From: Lachnospiraceae bacterium | GTDB taxonomy: Bacteria; Bacillota; Clostridia; Lachnospirales; Lachnospiraceae | Direction: 5' to 3' | Length of the DNA: 45,681 nt | NCBI GenBank assembly: GCA_017622575.1 | Contig: JAGAQU010000094.1 | Coordinates: 1 to 45,681, forward strand | In this document: piece after piece, positions 35,565 through 44,730 of the stretch | How the letters are laid out: every line of letters begins with the position of its first letter | Position numbering within the stretch: the stretch's first letter is position 1 | The notes under the pieces: generated by a model | Databases searched by the model: none | What the model saw: the letters and a program-made list of their open reading frames with translations, nothing else | What the model was told of the DNA's origin: nothing | Made by a program: the position numbers and the translations under genes

Positions 35565-38204
35565 TTATTTCGCCTCGTACCAATTATTTCCCGTATGAAG
35601 ATCAATTTCCAGCTTTACGGAAAGATCTGCAGCACCTTTCATTTCCTCTTCCAGAATTGCCGCGACCTGATCCTTCTCCTCCGCTTTCGTTTCAATCAGA
35701 AGTTCATCATGAATCTGCAGGATCAGCTTCGAGGACAAGTTTTCTTCCTTCAGTCTCTTCCACACCCTGATCATGGCAATTTTAATGATATCCGCCGCAG
35801 TGCCCTGAATGGGTGAATTCATGGCAACTCTCTCCCCAAAGGAGCGCTGCATAAAATTGCTTGATGACAACTCAGGGACCGGTCTTCTCCTTCCGAACAT
35901 GGTAGTCACATAACCGTTTTTCTTGGCGTTTTCCACTGAATCATCCAGAAATTTTTTGATTCCCGGATAAGTTTCAAAATATTGCTCGATATATTCAGCC
36001 GCCTCTTTCTTGGAAATGCTTAGATCCTGACTGAGTCCAAAGGAACTGATGCCATAAACAATACCAAAATTCACTGCCTTTGCATTTCTTCTCTGAAGAT
36101 CCGTCACTTCTTCAAAGGGCGTGTGGAACACTTTGGAAGCCGTAACCCTGTGAATATCCTCATTCATCTGATATGCCTCGATCAGCTGCTTATCTCCTGA
36201 CATGTGAGCCAGTACACGAAGCTCTATCTGAGAGTAATCCGCATCGGTAAAAAGGTATCCCTCCTTCGGGACAAATACCTTACGGATCTGTCTTCCGAGT
36301 TCTGTCTTCATAGGAATGTTCTGAAGATTCGGCTCCGTGGAACTGATTCGTCCGGTAGCGGTAATCGTCTGATTAAAATTGGAATGGATTCTGTTTTCCT
36401 CCCTGATATAAGCGATCAATCCGTCCGCATAAGTAGATTTCAGCTTGGTAAGGGCTCTGTATTCCAGTATATCCGCGACAACAGGATACTGCTGTGCAAG
36501 TTTATCAAGCACATCTGCTGCTGTGGAATAGCCGGTCTTCGTCTTCTTACCACCCGGTAGATTCATTTTTTCAAATAAAATCTCTCCCAGCTGCTTCGGA
36601 GAATTGATATTAAACTCACAGCCTGCTTTCTTATAGATTTCCTGTTCAAGCTCCCCGATTCTTAATAGAAGCTTTTCGCCATAAGCTTTCAGCTCCTCCG
36701 GCTTTATCATAATTCCCTCTTTCTCCATATCGTAAAGCACATAAGAAAGAGGCATCTCTATTTCATTCATCAGTGAAAGCATGCCGGTCTGCGCCAGTTT
36801 TTCCCTGATGACCGGTGCTGCCTTCAATGCGGTATAGGCAAGATAACATGCATATTCAAACACTTCCTGCTCCTTTTCCGGAAGTGCCCTGTCAATAGAC
36901 ATTTTCCCAAAAAGTCTGGAACTCTCGGGAACCATCAGCCCCAGATGTTCGTTGGCAACATCTTCAAGGTCATAATCATTTTTTAAGGGATTTAAAAGAT
37001 AAGCTCCCAGTATCACATCAAAAAACTGTTCCGTATTTTCATTTTGAAAGAATTCATAATAACGTTTCACATCTCCACAAGCCAGCTTAACCTCATTTGC
37101 AAGCTGTCTTACCTTATCCGCAAGGTACTTTTCTGTCACAAGACCTTCGCTCTTGATAAAATAGGTTGCACCGTCCGGCAGAGCAAGGCATAGGGCAAGA
37201 ATTATCCGATTCCATTCGTCAATCACAAGATAAATGCCAATCTCCTCAGAAGACTTACGGACTTTCTCAAACACATTTTCCGCATCGGAAAGCTCCGTGA
37301 TCATATGAAATTTACTGACGATATCTCCATTGGAAACACCTGTCTCAAACTTGGAAAGAAGATTTTTGAATTCCAGCTTTTTAAACAGCTTATAAGCCTC
37401 ATTTGTATAAAAATTATGAACTCTCGCTTCTTCATATTCAAGAGTAATAGGGCTGTCCACATTAATTGTAGCAAGTACCTTGCTCAAATCAGCCAGATCT
37501 CTGTTCTCAGCCAAAGATTCCCTTACTGATTTTTTACTGATTTCTTCTATATGAACATAGATATTTTCAAGAGAACCAAATTCTACCATCAGTCCGGTAG
37601 CCGTTTTTTCGCCAATCTTAGGGACACCCGGGATGTTATCGGCAGTATCTCCCATCAATGCCTTAAGATCAATAAACTGCTTGGGATTTACCTGATACTT
37701 TTCCTCCACATCCTTCGCATAGTAATCTTCAATCTCCGTTTTTCCGCCCTTGGTCTTCGGTATCCTGATTTTGATCCTGTCAGTAGCAATCTGCAAAAGG
37801 TCCCTGTCTCCCGACACCAGAGAGACATCCATCCCCATCTTTTCCGCACGCTTTGCCAAAGTTCCCAGTATATCGTCTGCTTCCAATCCCGCCTGCTCCA
37901 TGATCTTAATACCCATGGCGTTTAAAACTTCCTTCATAACAGGCACCTGCTCCCGCAATTCCTGAGGCATAGGTTTTCTGGTTCCCTTATATTCCTTATA
38001 AATTTCATGACGGAAGGTAGGTGCATGTACATCAAATGCGACCGTCAGATAATCGGGCTTTTCCTCTTCCAAAATCTTAAACATGATATTTAAAAATCCA
38101 TATACCGCATTGGTGTGTAATCCGGCGCTGTTTGTCAGATCCGGCACACCGTAAAAAGCTCTGTTAAGAATACTGTGTCCATCAATCAAAACCAGTTTTT
38201 CCAT
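35565..38204 (-). CDS. polA: DNA polymerase I
   Basis: This 879-residue repair and Okazaki-fragment polymerase has an intact N-terminal 5'-3' exonuclease (~1-290; IDGHSILNRAFYG, AGLEADDILGTLA, GDRDLLQIA, LKALMGDTADNIPGVPKIGE). The middle domain occupies the 3'-5' exonuclease position, but the expected DxE motif reads VIDEWNR, so proofreading is probably lost, as in B. subtilis. The polymerase domain is complete: motif A DYSQIELRVLAHMSG, motif B RRNAKAVNFGIVYG, motif C QIHDELLIE. The start MEKLVLIDGHS is the family start; AAGG lies 12 bases upstream, slightly long spacing. It follows a zf-HC2 gene by 34 bases. Confidence 0.95.
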   Translation of the reverse strand: MEKLVLIDGHSILNRAFYGVPDLTNSAGLHTNAVYGFLNIMFKILEEEKPDYLTVAFDVHAPTFRHEIYKEYKGTRKPMPQELREQVPVMKEVLNAMGIKIMEQAGLEADDILGTLAKRAEKMGMDVSLVSGDRDLLQIATDRIKIRIPKTKGGKTEIEDYYAKDVEEKYQVNPKQFIDLKALMGDTADNIPGVPKIGEKTATGLMVEFGSLENIYVHIEEISKKSVRESLAENRDLADLSKVLATINVDSPITLEYEEARVHNFYTNEAYKLFKKLEFKNLLSKFETGVSNGDIVSKFHMITELSDAENVFEKVRKSSEEIGIYLVIDEWNRIILALCLALPDGATYFIKSEGLVTEKYLADKVRQLANEVKLACGDVKRYYEFFQNENTEQFFDVILGAYLLNPLKNDYDLEDVANEHLGLMVPESSRLFGKMSIDRALPEKEQEVFEYACYLAYTALKAAPVIREKLAQTGMLSLMNEIEMPLSYVLYDMEKEGIMIKPEELKAYGEKLLLRIGELEQEIYKKAGCEFNINSPKQLGEILFEKMNLPGGKKTKTGYSTAADVLDKLAQQYPVVADILEYRALTKLKSTYADGLIAYIREENRIHSNFNQTITATGRISSTEPNLQNIPMKTELGRQIRKVFVPKEGYLFTDADYSQIELRVLAHMSGDKQLIEAYQMNEDIHRVTASKVFHTPFEEVTDLQRRNAKAVNFGIVYGISSFGLSQDLSISKKEAAEYIEQYFETYPGIKKFLDDSVENAKKNGYVTTMFGRRRPVPELSSSNFMQRSFGERVAMNSPIQGTAADIIKIAMIRVWKRLKEENLSSKLILQIHDELLIETKAEEKDQVAAILEEEMKGAADLSVKLEIDLHTGNNWYEAK

Positions 38205-38238
38205 GGAATAACCATACCTTTCTTTTAGCATCTATTAT

Positions 38239-38562
38239 CTACAGAAGAATAAGCATTGCTATCAGCGTGATCAAAAGCACGGCTACAAGGCCCTCCAGCA
38301 TGTACAGCAACCATTTCATGTTTTCGCGCACCTTAAGAGTATGCTCCGCATTTTCAATCCTCGCCGCAAGTTCATTCTGCAAATCAAATACATTTCCTGT
38401 TTCCAGTCTTATCATACCTTCAGAGACAAGGAACTGTATGGAAAGCTCTTCCTTGCATTCTCTGCATTTCTCAATATGCGCTATAAAATCATGCAGATCT
38501 TCCGTATCAAGTCCATCCTCCAAAAATGCAGGAATCATTTTTTCTATTTCTTTACAATCCAT
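38239..38562 (-). CDS. Small zf-HC2 membrane protein
   Basis: This 107-residue protein has an N-terminal putative zinc finger (MDCKEIEKMIPAFLEDG ... HIEKCRECKEEL, the H-x3-C-x2-C pattern of anti-sigma zf-HC2 domains), a short helical linker, and one C-terminal transmembrane helix (~85-107, LEGLVAVLLITLIAMLILL). The layout is that of a minimal anti-sigma factor, yet no sigma gene is adjacent; it is the first gene before polA. GAGGAATTTAT precedes the ATG. Its partner is unknown. Confidence 0.8.
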   Translation of the reverse strand: MDCKEIEKMIPAFLEDGLDTEDLHDFIAHIEKCRECKEELSIQFLVSEGMIRLETGNVFDLQNELAARIENAEHTLKVRENMKWLLYMLEGLVAVLLITLIAMLILL

Positions 38563-38630
38563 ATAAATTCCTCATCACTTTCAAAAAATGATCTTAATTA
38601 ACGTTTCAGGTGTTTTTCTCAATCGGTGAT

Positions 38631-38639
38631 ATTCTACCA
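38631..38639 (-). promoter_or_regulatory. Extended -10 promoter upstream of the zf-HC2-polA operon
   Basis: On the minus strand TGGTAGAAT combines the TGn extension with a TAGAAT -10 box, about 70 bases before the first ATG. No good -35 box is visible, which is tolerated by extended -10 promoters. Confidence 0.5.
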
Positions 38640-38663
38640 TATTTTTATACAAATAGCTATAGA

Positions 38664-38697
38664 AAGCTGGATATGATAATTCTGTCATATCCAGCTT
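38664..38697 (-). terminator. Hairpin after nagA, probable terminator
   Basis: A perfect 13-bp stem (38664-38676 AAGCTGGATATGA with 38685-38697) has an 8-base loop. The T tract on the minus strand is poor (TTTCT), so termination may be partial. Confidence 0.65.
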
Positions 38698-38728
38698 CCC
38701 CATACAGCCCATATTTCATTTAATATGT

Positions 38729-39865
38729 TTATAGAATTTCCCCGTCTATAATCACCTGTTTTAAGGTCAGATTATTTTCTGTCAGCAATACAACACTGGC
38801 CTTTTTACCCGGAGAAATACTTCCATAGCGGTCATATATCCCAACACTCTTTGCCGGATTCACCGTCGCACACTTCACTGCCGACTCAAGTGGGATACCC
38901 ATTTTTAATACAGCTGTTCTGAGACAGTCCATAAGATTAGTAGCAGATCCGGCTATGGTACCGTCCTTTAATCTTGCCAGATTTCCAACCACTTTAACTG
39001 CCTGACCTCCCAAACTATAATTGCCATCCTTTAGTCCTGTTGCCATCATGCTGTCACTGATCAATATAATGCGCTCATCTCCGAATATTTTAAAGGTAGT
39101 TCTGACCGCAGCAGGATGAATATGAACTCCATCACAAATCAGTTCCACCTCCACATTCTCTGTATCCGCCGCCGCCCCTATTAGTCCGGGTGCCCTGTGT
39201 GTATAAGGATTCATGGCATTATACAGGTGGGTAACATGACTGGCTCCCTTTTGAAACGCCCTCATGGCAGTGTCATAATCTGAAGCAGTATGAGCCAGAG
39301 AAATGACTACATCTTCATGTCTTTCCTCTATAAACCTCATCGCACCTTCAATCTCCGGAGCAATAGCAAGCAGTTTGACCATATGCCCGGAAGCCTCGTT
39401 TAATCTATCAAACATGTCTATATCGGGTTTTCTGATGTACTCTCCATTTTGTGCACCTTTCTTACTTTCTGCAACAAAAGGACCTTCCATATTGATTCCG
39501 CAAAGTCTGGCTCTTCCTTTCCGAATCTCTTTTTCCTGATAGATTCTGGCTGTGCTGCATATTTTCAACAGCCTCTCCTCAGAGAGCGTCATAGTTGCTG
39601 GCACAATATTGGTCACTCCAACAGATGCCTCATAAGCGGCTATCGCATCGATTGCCTCCAAAGTTCCATCACAGAAATCATGACTGGCACAGCCATGAAA
39701 ATGAATGTCAATAAGTCCCGGTATCGCCACACAGCCTGTCCCGTCTAATTCTGTAGGATCTGTAATCTCCTCCTTTGAATTCACAAAATGATCATCTTCA
39801 ATAAAAATATCCTTTCTTAGAAATTTCCCCTCTTCCATATACACACTGGCATTTTTAATGATCAT
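38729..39865 (-). CDS. nagA: N-acetylglucosamine-6-phosphate deacetylase
   Basis: This amidohydrolase removes acetate from GlcNAc-6-phosphate to give GlcN-6-phosphate. The 378-residue protein has the metal-binding start of the barrel IDIHFHGCASHDFCDG, MEGPFVAESKKGAQN, HLYNAMNPYTHRAPGLIGAA and the catalytic region ILISDSMMATGL. GGGAGAAG precedes the ATG. It follows nagB by 41 bases in the same transcript; together they take the PTS product to fructose-6-phosphate. Confidence 0.96.
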   Translation of the reverse strand: MIIKNASVYMEEGKFLRKDIFIEDDHFVNSKEEITDPTELDGTGCVAIPGLIDIHFHGCASHDFCDGTLEAIDAIAAYEASVGVTNIVPATMTLSEERLLKICSTARIYQEKEIRKGRARLCGINMEGPFVAESKKGAQNGEYIRKPDIDMFDRLNEASGHMVKLLAIAPEIEGAMRFIEERHEDVVISLAHTASDYDTAMRAFQKGASHVTHLYNAMNPYTHRAPGLIGAAADTENVEVELICDGVHIHPAAVRTTFKIFGDERIILISDSMMATGLKDGNYSLGGQAVKVVGNLARLKDGTIAGSATNLMDCLRTAVLKMGIPLESAVKCATVNPAKSVGIYDRYGSISPGKKASVVLLTENNLTLKQVIIDGEIL

Positions 39866-39906
39866 AAAAATCTTCTCCCTTCCAGGTCAGAACATATACA
39901 TTTCCA

Positions 39907-40632
39907 TTATATAAGCGATAGTGCGGCTGCATCTGCCACAATCGTAACATCATTATGAAGCTGTAGTACAGACGCCTGTACCTTAGGCGTGATCGGTCCA
40001 AAAAATGCTTCTTTCACAATGGCAGCCTTATCTTCTCCGCTTACCACTACCAGTATTCTTTTTGCCTGCATTATTGTTTTTATTCCCATTGTGTATGCCT
40101 GTTTCGGCACATCATCCATAGTTGGAAAGAATCTTTGATTTGCCTTCATCGTGGACTCTGTTAAGTTTACGCAATGAGTTTCTGCTTCAAATGCCATTCC
40201 AGGCTCATTAAAACCGATATGTCCGTTATGGCCTAATCCCAACAATTGCAAATCAACACCGCCGACATGTGCTATTACTCTGTTGTAATCCTCACACGCC
40301 TTATCACTGTCTGGTTCCATTCCATCCGGAAGAAAAGTACGTTCCAAGTTAATGTTAACCTTACTGAACAGATTTTCCTTCATAAAGTAATAATAACTCT
40401 GCTCATTATCTCTTGTCAGCCCTTTGTATTCATCCAGATTCACTGTTGTCACTTCCGAAAAGTCCAGATCACCTTTTTTATACCATTCCACCAATTGTGC
40501 ATAGGTTCCGATCGGAGTAGAACCGGTTGCCAATCCCAGTACACAATTCGGTTTCATGATAACCTGAGCAGATATAATATTAGCTGCTTTTCTGCTCATA
40601 TCATTATAATCTTTCGCTCTGATTATTTTCAT
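39907..40632 (-). CDS. nagB: Glucosamine-6-phosphate deaminase
   Basis: This enzyme converts GlcN-6-phosphate to fructose-6-phosphate and ammonia. The 241-residue length matches the short Firmicutes form. Motifs are LGLATGSTPIGTYAQLV (phosphate binding), VNLDEYKGL (catalytic aspartate) and LGHNGHIGFNEPG (catalytic His/Glu pair). GGGAG lies upstream of the ATG. It is separated from the EIICB gene by a strong terminator and so probably has its own control or depends on regulated read-through. Confidence 0.96.
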   Translation of the reverse strand: MKIIRAKDYNDMSRKAANIISAQVIMKPNCVLGLATGSTPIGTYAQLVEWYKKGDLDFSEVTTVNLDEYKGLTRDNEQSYYYFMKENLFSKVNINLERTFLPDGMEPDSDKACEDYNRVIAHVGGVDLQLLGLGHNGHIGFNEPGMAFEAETHCVNLTESTMKANQRFFPTMDDVPKQAYTMGIKTIMQAKRILVVVSGEDKAAIVKEAFFGPITPKVQASVLQLHNDVTIVADAAALSLI

Positions 40633-40683
40633 TTCAAATATCTCCCATCCAATAATTTTTTATATTTTTCAACATATTTGAAA
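40632..40683. repeat. 10-bp inverted repeat bracketing the nagB ribosome binding site
   Basis: TTTCAAATAT (40632-40641) is the exact reverse complement of ATATTTGAAA (40674-40683), 32 bases apart. One arm lies between the ribosome binding site and the nagB ATG, the other directly after the upstream terminator stem. In RNA the fold would place the ribosome binding site in a large loop; as DNA it could be an operator. Confidence 0.45.
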
Positions 40684-40713
40684 ATGCCGGAGGTCCCGAA
40701 GGACCTCCGACAT
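40680..40713 (-). terminator. Terminator between the EIICB gene and nagB
   Basis: A 13-bp stem with one G-T pair (40684-40696 with 40701-40713) closes a TTCG tetraloop on the minus strand and is followed by TTTT. It is very stable and lies 37 bases after the EIICB stop. Confidence 0.85.
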
Positions 40714-40750
40714 GCTAGGGGTTTCGGTATTACTCTTTTCACATAATACC

Positions 40751-42220
40751 TTATAACATTTTCTTCATTTCATCAGCAACAAACTGTACTTTTGTACCGA
40801 CAATCACCTGTACGGATGTTTTGCTGGGTCTCATGACGCCTGCAACACCTGCTGACTTTATTTTCTTTTCATCAACCTGTGTATAATCTTTAATTTCAAG
40901 TCGAAGTCTTGTAATACAGTTGTCAAGAGATGCTATGTTTTCTTTTCCTCCAAGGCCTTCCAAAATGATTGTTGCAACTTCCGCATAATCACTATTAGAA
41001 AGAACCGCTTTCTTTTCTGTTTCTACATTATCATCTTCTCTTCCTGGTGTCTTTAAATCCCATTTAATGATTGCAAAGCGGAAAACAAGATAAAATACTG
41101 CAAATGCTGCGATGCCGAGAGGAATGATCATCCATGTGTTTTGTGCTGCAGGCAAAGATGCCGAGAACAATAAATCTGTTGATCCTGCCGAAAAGCTAAA
41201 TCCGGCTCTGAAACCTACCAATGTCGTGATAAAGGTAAAGATACCATATAACAATGCATAAATTACATACAGACCAGGCGCAAGGAACATGAATCCAAAT
41301 TCAAAAGGCTCTGTAACACCACAGACGAACGCACAAACCGCTGCGGATGCAACCAGACCGATTGCCACTTTCTTTTTGCCTTTCTTTGCAGTCTGAATCA
41401 TAGCCAGCGCTGCTCCCGGAATACCAAACATCATACAAGGGAAGAAACCTGACATGTACATTCCAAGACTCCATGATACATCTGCACTTGTCTCACCTGC
41501 CCAGAAATGTGTCAAATCGCCAAGTCCAATTGTGTCAAACCAGAATACATTGTTCAATGCATGGTGTAAACCTGTTGGGATCAATAAACGATTAAGGAAT
41601 GCATAAATACCTGCACCTAAAGCTCCCATTCCGGCAATACCATTACCGACTGCAATAAGAGCGCCGAATACAATCGGCCATACAAACAGCAGAATTGCTG
41701 ATACAATAATGGAAACCACACCAGAAATAATTGCTACACAACGTTTGCCACTAAAGAATGATAACCAGTCAGGAAGCTTGGTAGCTTTAAACTTGTTATA
41801 GCAAGTCGCTCCAATGATACCTGAAAGGATACCAATAAAAGGATTTGCAATTTTACTGAAGGCAAGTGACTTATTTGCATCATCTGCTATGGAAGGCATC
41901 ATAGTAGTAACACTGCCTACAGAAAGCAGCGTAGTAATCATCAGCCAGGATGCAAATGCAGCAAGACCTGCTGTACCATCATTGTCATCCGCCATACCTA
42001 CACCTACACCGATAACAAACAGAAGCGCCATATTATCGATCAGTGCGCCACCTGCCTTTACCAGAAAGAAGCCTAACAGATTCAAAAATCCGGTAATTTC
42101 ACCGCCCTGCATAGTTGCCGGACACAATGCATATCCAATCCCCATCAAAATACCGCAAATAGGAAGACACGCTACCGGTAGCATCAATGATTTACCAAGT
42201 TTTTGTAAATATTTCATCAT
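40751..42220 (-). CDS. PTS transporter EIICB, glucose/N-acetylglucosamine family
   Basis: This 489-residue permease takes up and phosphorylates its sugar. The EIIC membrane domain (~1-380) has a family start (KYLQKLGKSLMLPVACLP), LIPTGLHHALNNVFWF and the substrate loop GVTEPFEFGFMFLAP. The soluble EIIB domain (~405-489) has the phosphorylated cysteine at about 435 in DNCITRLRLE. The EIIA domain is separate (44222-44710). Nearby nagA and nagB make GlcNAc the likely substrate; a glucose-type specificity cannot be excluded from sequence. GGGGG lies 10 bases before the first of two adjacent ATGs. Confidence 0.92.
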   Translation of the reverse strand: MMKYLQKLGKSLMLPVACLPICGILMGIGYALCPATMQGGEITGFLNLLGFFLVKAGGALIDNMALLFVIGVGVGMADDNDGTAGLAAFASWLMITTLLSVGSVTTMMPSIADDANKSLAFSKIANPFIGILSGIIGATCYNKFKATKLPDWLSFFSGKRCVAIISGVVSIIVSAILLFVWPIVFGALIAVGNGIAGMGALGAGIYAFLNRLLIPTGLHHALNNVFWFDTIGLGDLTHFWAGETSADVSWSLGMYMSGFFPCMMFGIPGAALAMIQTAKKGKKKVAIGLVASAAVCAFVCGVTEPFEFGFMFLAPGLYVIYALLYGIFTFITTLVGFRAGFSFSAGSTDLLFSASLPAAQNTWMIIPLGIAAFAVFYLVFRFAIIKWDLKTPGREDDNVETEKKAVLSNSDYAEVATIILEGLGGKENIASLDNCITRLRLEIKDYTQVDEKKIKSAGVAGVMRPSKTSVQVIVGTKVQFVADEMKKML

Positions 42221-42297
42221 ACTCTTTATACCCCCTTATAGATTTTTGCAAGCCCCGCCCTAGCACAGAGCCAAATGACAAGTAATACCTTTCTATT

Positions 42298-42555
42298 TTA
42301 CAAATTTTCTTCAAAGAATTTTTGCAGGACTTCTGAAGCTGCCTCTTCATCTTCTCCTTCTATCCGGCAGATGACTTCCATTCCCTTTCGAATTCCAAGT
42401 CCCATCAACATGATAAGTTTTTTCCCGTCCGCACTCTTACCGTTTCCACTAATAGTGACTTTACTTTTAAAAGCAGCCGCCTGTTTCACTAAAAGTCCTG
42501 CAGGTCTTGCATGTAATCCTACCGGATCACTGATCACTTTTTTGAATTCCTTCAT
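42298..42555 (-). CDS. ptsH: HPr phosphocarrier lacking the regulatory Ser46
   Basis: This 85-residue HPr has the active histidine at position 15 (VGLHARPAGLLVKQAAAF), so phosphotransfer from enzyme I to EIIA should work. The regulatory serine of Gram-positive HPr, Ser46, is replaced: aligning ADGKKLIMLMGLGIRKG with the B. subtilis stretch NLKSIMGVMSLGIAKG puts lysine at 46. HPr kinase therefore cannot modify it in the usual way, and it should not act as CcpA co-repressor. GGAGG lies close before the ATG. A second, Ser46-containing HPr may exist elsewhere in the genome. Confidence 0.93.
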   Translation of the reverse strand: MKEFKKVISDPVGLHARPAGLLVKQAAAFKSKVTISGNGKSADGKKLIMLMGLGIRKGMEVICRIEGEDEEAASEVLQKFFEENL

Positions 42556-42569
42556 ATCGCACCTCCTTC

Positions 42570-42586
42570 CACACCGATATGGTATT
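42570..42586. repeat. Degenerate copy of the antiterminator palindrome before ptsH
   Basis: CACACCGATATGGTATT matches 14 of 17 bases of the perfect palindrome at 45560-45576 and shares the flanking CTTCC. It lies in the 36-base gap between ptsI and ptsH. Confidence 0.4.
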
Positions 42587-42591
42587 CTTTT

Positions 42592-44205
42592 TTAAATATC
42601 ACGTATTGCTTTTCGTACCTTTAAAACATTAGCCGCTGATACACTGAGCTCATCCACTCCCATGTCAAGAAAAGTATGTGTCAGTTCCGTGTCAGCTGCC
42701 AGTTCTCCGCAGATTCCTACCCAGATTCCTTCTTTATGCCCATTTGCAACAGTCATTTCAATCAGGCGGAGTACTGCCGGATGATGGGTATCACAAGTAC
42801 TTTCAAGCTTTTGATTCTGTCTGTCGACAGCCAAAGTATACTGTGTCAGATCGTTGGTTCCGATACTGAAAAAATCCACTTCTTTTGCCAACTCATCTGA
42901 AATAACAGCTGCCGCCGGTGTTTCCACCATAATTCCAAGTTCCACTTCTCCCATCCGGAAGCCCTCTGCCAGAAGTTTCTCTTTGACCTGCCCTACGATT
43001 TCTTTTATCCTTATGATTTCATTCACCGATACGATCATAGGGAACATAATTGCTGCTGTCCCATAGGCAGAAGCCCGGTATATGGCACGTAGTTGGGTGA
43101 TAAATATTTCCGGACGGTCCAGGCAGATTCTGATTGCCCTATATCCCATAGCTGGATTTTCCTCCGGTTCCAGTTTGAAATAATCCACTTTTTTATCAGC
43201 ACCGATGTCAAGCGTTCTAATGATAACCTTTTTCCCATTCATCTTTTCCAGTACTGTTTTATAGCTTTCAAACTGTTCTTCTTCTGAAGGGTAATCATTC
43301 CGTCCCAAATAAAGAAATTCACTTCGAAACAGACCGATTCCACCCGCATCCGCTTCAAGAGCAGCATCTACATCGTTTACACTTCCAATATTAGCATATA
43401 AATTGATCTTTCTACCATCACTTGTAACGTTTTCTTTTCCCTTGAGCTGTTCTAATCCTTTCAGATCTGCTATCCACTGATTTTTACGTGAAATCATTTC
43501 CTGCAGAATATCTTCTTCCGGTTCAACAATAAATTCTCCGTTAAATCCATCTACCACAGCCACTTTACCATTCATCTCTTCCTTCAGTTCCATCTTGGTA
43601 TTTACCAAAGAAGGAAGATTCATGCTCCTTGCCAGGATTGCCGTATGAGAATTGGAAGATCCCTTTACCGTAACAAATGCTAATATTTTCTCCTTATCCA
43701 TTTTCACAGTTTCACTTGGTGTCAGATCCTCTGCGACCACAATCACCGGTTCATCTGTATGTATGCCATCTTCACCAATCCCGGCCAAAATATTGATAAC
43801 CCTTTTTGATATATCCCTGATATCTGCCGCTCTTGCTTTCATATATTCGTCGTCCATAGAAGCAAACATCTCAGCAAACTGTTCTTCTGCAACACTGACA
43901 GCATATTCTCCATTTAAGCCTTCATTAATGACATTTTTGACTGCATCCAGATAATCCTCATCTTCTAGCATCATCTTATGGATCTCAAAAATCATTGCAT
44001 GTTCTTCACCTAAACGATCAAGTGCATCCTCATATAATACAGTAAGCTGTTTCTTTGCAGTTTCAACGGCACTTTCAAAGCGTTCTCTTTCGGCTTCTGT
44101 ATCAAGGACTTCTGTCTTAACTGCTTCATAGTTTTGTTTCTTATACCAGTAGATTCTCCCTACTGCAATTCCTTTTACAACACTTTTCCCGATATATTTT
44201 TTCAA
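42592..44205 (-). CDS. ptsI: PTS enzyme I
   Basis: This phosphoenolpyruvate-protein phosphotransferase feeds phosphate to HPr. The 537-residue protein has the phospho-histidine at 187 (VKGSSNSHTAILARSMNLPS), GGIGLFRSEFLYLGR, and the PEP-binding signature DFFSIGTNDLTQYTLAVDRQ. It is slightly shorter than the usual ~570 residues but all motifs are present. The start is TTG, set by AGGAGG 8 bases upstream and by the family start KKYIGKSVVKGIAVG. It lies between the EIIA gene and ptsH, an inverted order compared with the common ptsH-ptsI. Confidence 0.96.
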   Translation of the reverse strand: MKKYIGKSVVKGIAVGRIYWYKKQNYEAVKTEVLDTEAERERFESAVETAKKQLTVLYEDALDRLGEEHAMIFEIHKMMLEDEDYLDAVKNVINEGLNGEYAVSVAEEQFAEMFASMDDEYMKARAADIRDISKRVINILAGIGEDGIHTDEPVIVVAEDLTPSETVKMDKEKILAFVTVKGSSNSHTAILARSMNLPSLVNTKMELKEEMNGKVAVVDGFNGEFIVEPEEDILQEMISRKNQWIADLKGLEQLKGKENVTSDGRKINLYANIGSVNDVDAALEADAGGIGLFRSEFLYLGRNDYPSEEEQFESYKTVLEKMNGKKVIIRTLDIGADKKVDYFKLEPEENPAMGYRAIRICLDRPEIFITQLRAIYRASAYGTAAIMFPMIVSVNEIIRIKEIVGQVKEKLLAEGFRMGEVELGIMVETPAAAVISDELAKEVDFFSIGTNDLTQYTLAVDRQNQKLESTCDTHHPAVLRLIEMTVANGHKEGIWVGICGELAADTELTHTFLDMGVDELSVSAANVLKVRKAIRDI

Positions 44206-44221
44206 GGAAATGCCTCCTGTC

Positions 44222-44710
44222 TCATTTTTTCAACACAATAATATTGTCTCCTTTAGCAACCTCTTTTTCAGTTTCCGGCAGAATCTCAGAAAATTCACCA
44301 GAATTGCATATGATTACAGGTGTAATAATGTCATATCCATCTGTCTTGATGCTCCCTAGGTCTGCGTCAATCAACAGATCTCCTTTTTTGACTTTCTGTC
44401 CTTCACCTGCAATAATATTAAAATGTTTTCCATTCAGTTTTACTGTATCCAGTCCTATATGTATCAGAATTTCTGCCCCCTCATCTGATGTTATCGCTAC
44501 AGCATGACCTGTGGGGAAGACTGTACTCACCGTTCCGTCTGCCGGTGAACAAAACTTTCCCTCTGAAGGGATTACGGCCACGCCCTTCCCAAGGATTTCT
44601 TCGCTGAACGTAGGATCATTTACTGTCTTGATGTCAACAATTCTTCCACCAACCGGTGCAGCTAAGGTAATTCCATCATTTTTTCCAAATAAATTTTGAA
44701 ATAATTTCAT
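44222..44710 (-). CDS. crr: PTS EIIA, glucose family (Crr-like)
   Basis: This 162-residue stand-alone EIIA passes phosphate from HPr to the EIIB domain. The two active-site histidines are His69 (FPTGHAVAITS) and the phosphorylated His84 (GAEILIHIGLDTVKLNGKHF). AAGGGAG precedes the ATG. It lies 16 bases before ptsI and 20 bases after the antiterminator gene. It completes EIICB, which lacks its own EIIA domain. Confidence 0.93.
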   Translation of the reverse strand: MKLFQNLFGKNDGITLAAPVGGRIVDIKTVNDPTFSEEILGKGVAVIPSEGKFCSPADGTVSTVFPTGHAVAITSDEGAEILIHIGLDTVKLNGKHFNIIAGEGQKVKKGDLLIDADLGSIKTDGYDIITPVIICNSGEFSEILPETEKEVAKGDNIIVLKK

Positions 44711-44730
44711 ATTTTCTCCCTTCCTTTATT

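Noticed and set aside
42221..42297. Ribonucleic antiterminator target between ptsH and the EIICB gene
   Set aside because: The G-rich stretch here does not match the LicT/BglG target layout and no overlapping terminator is present.
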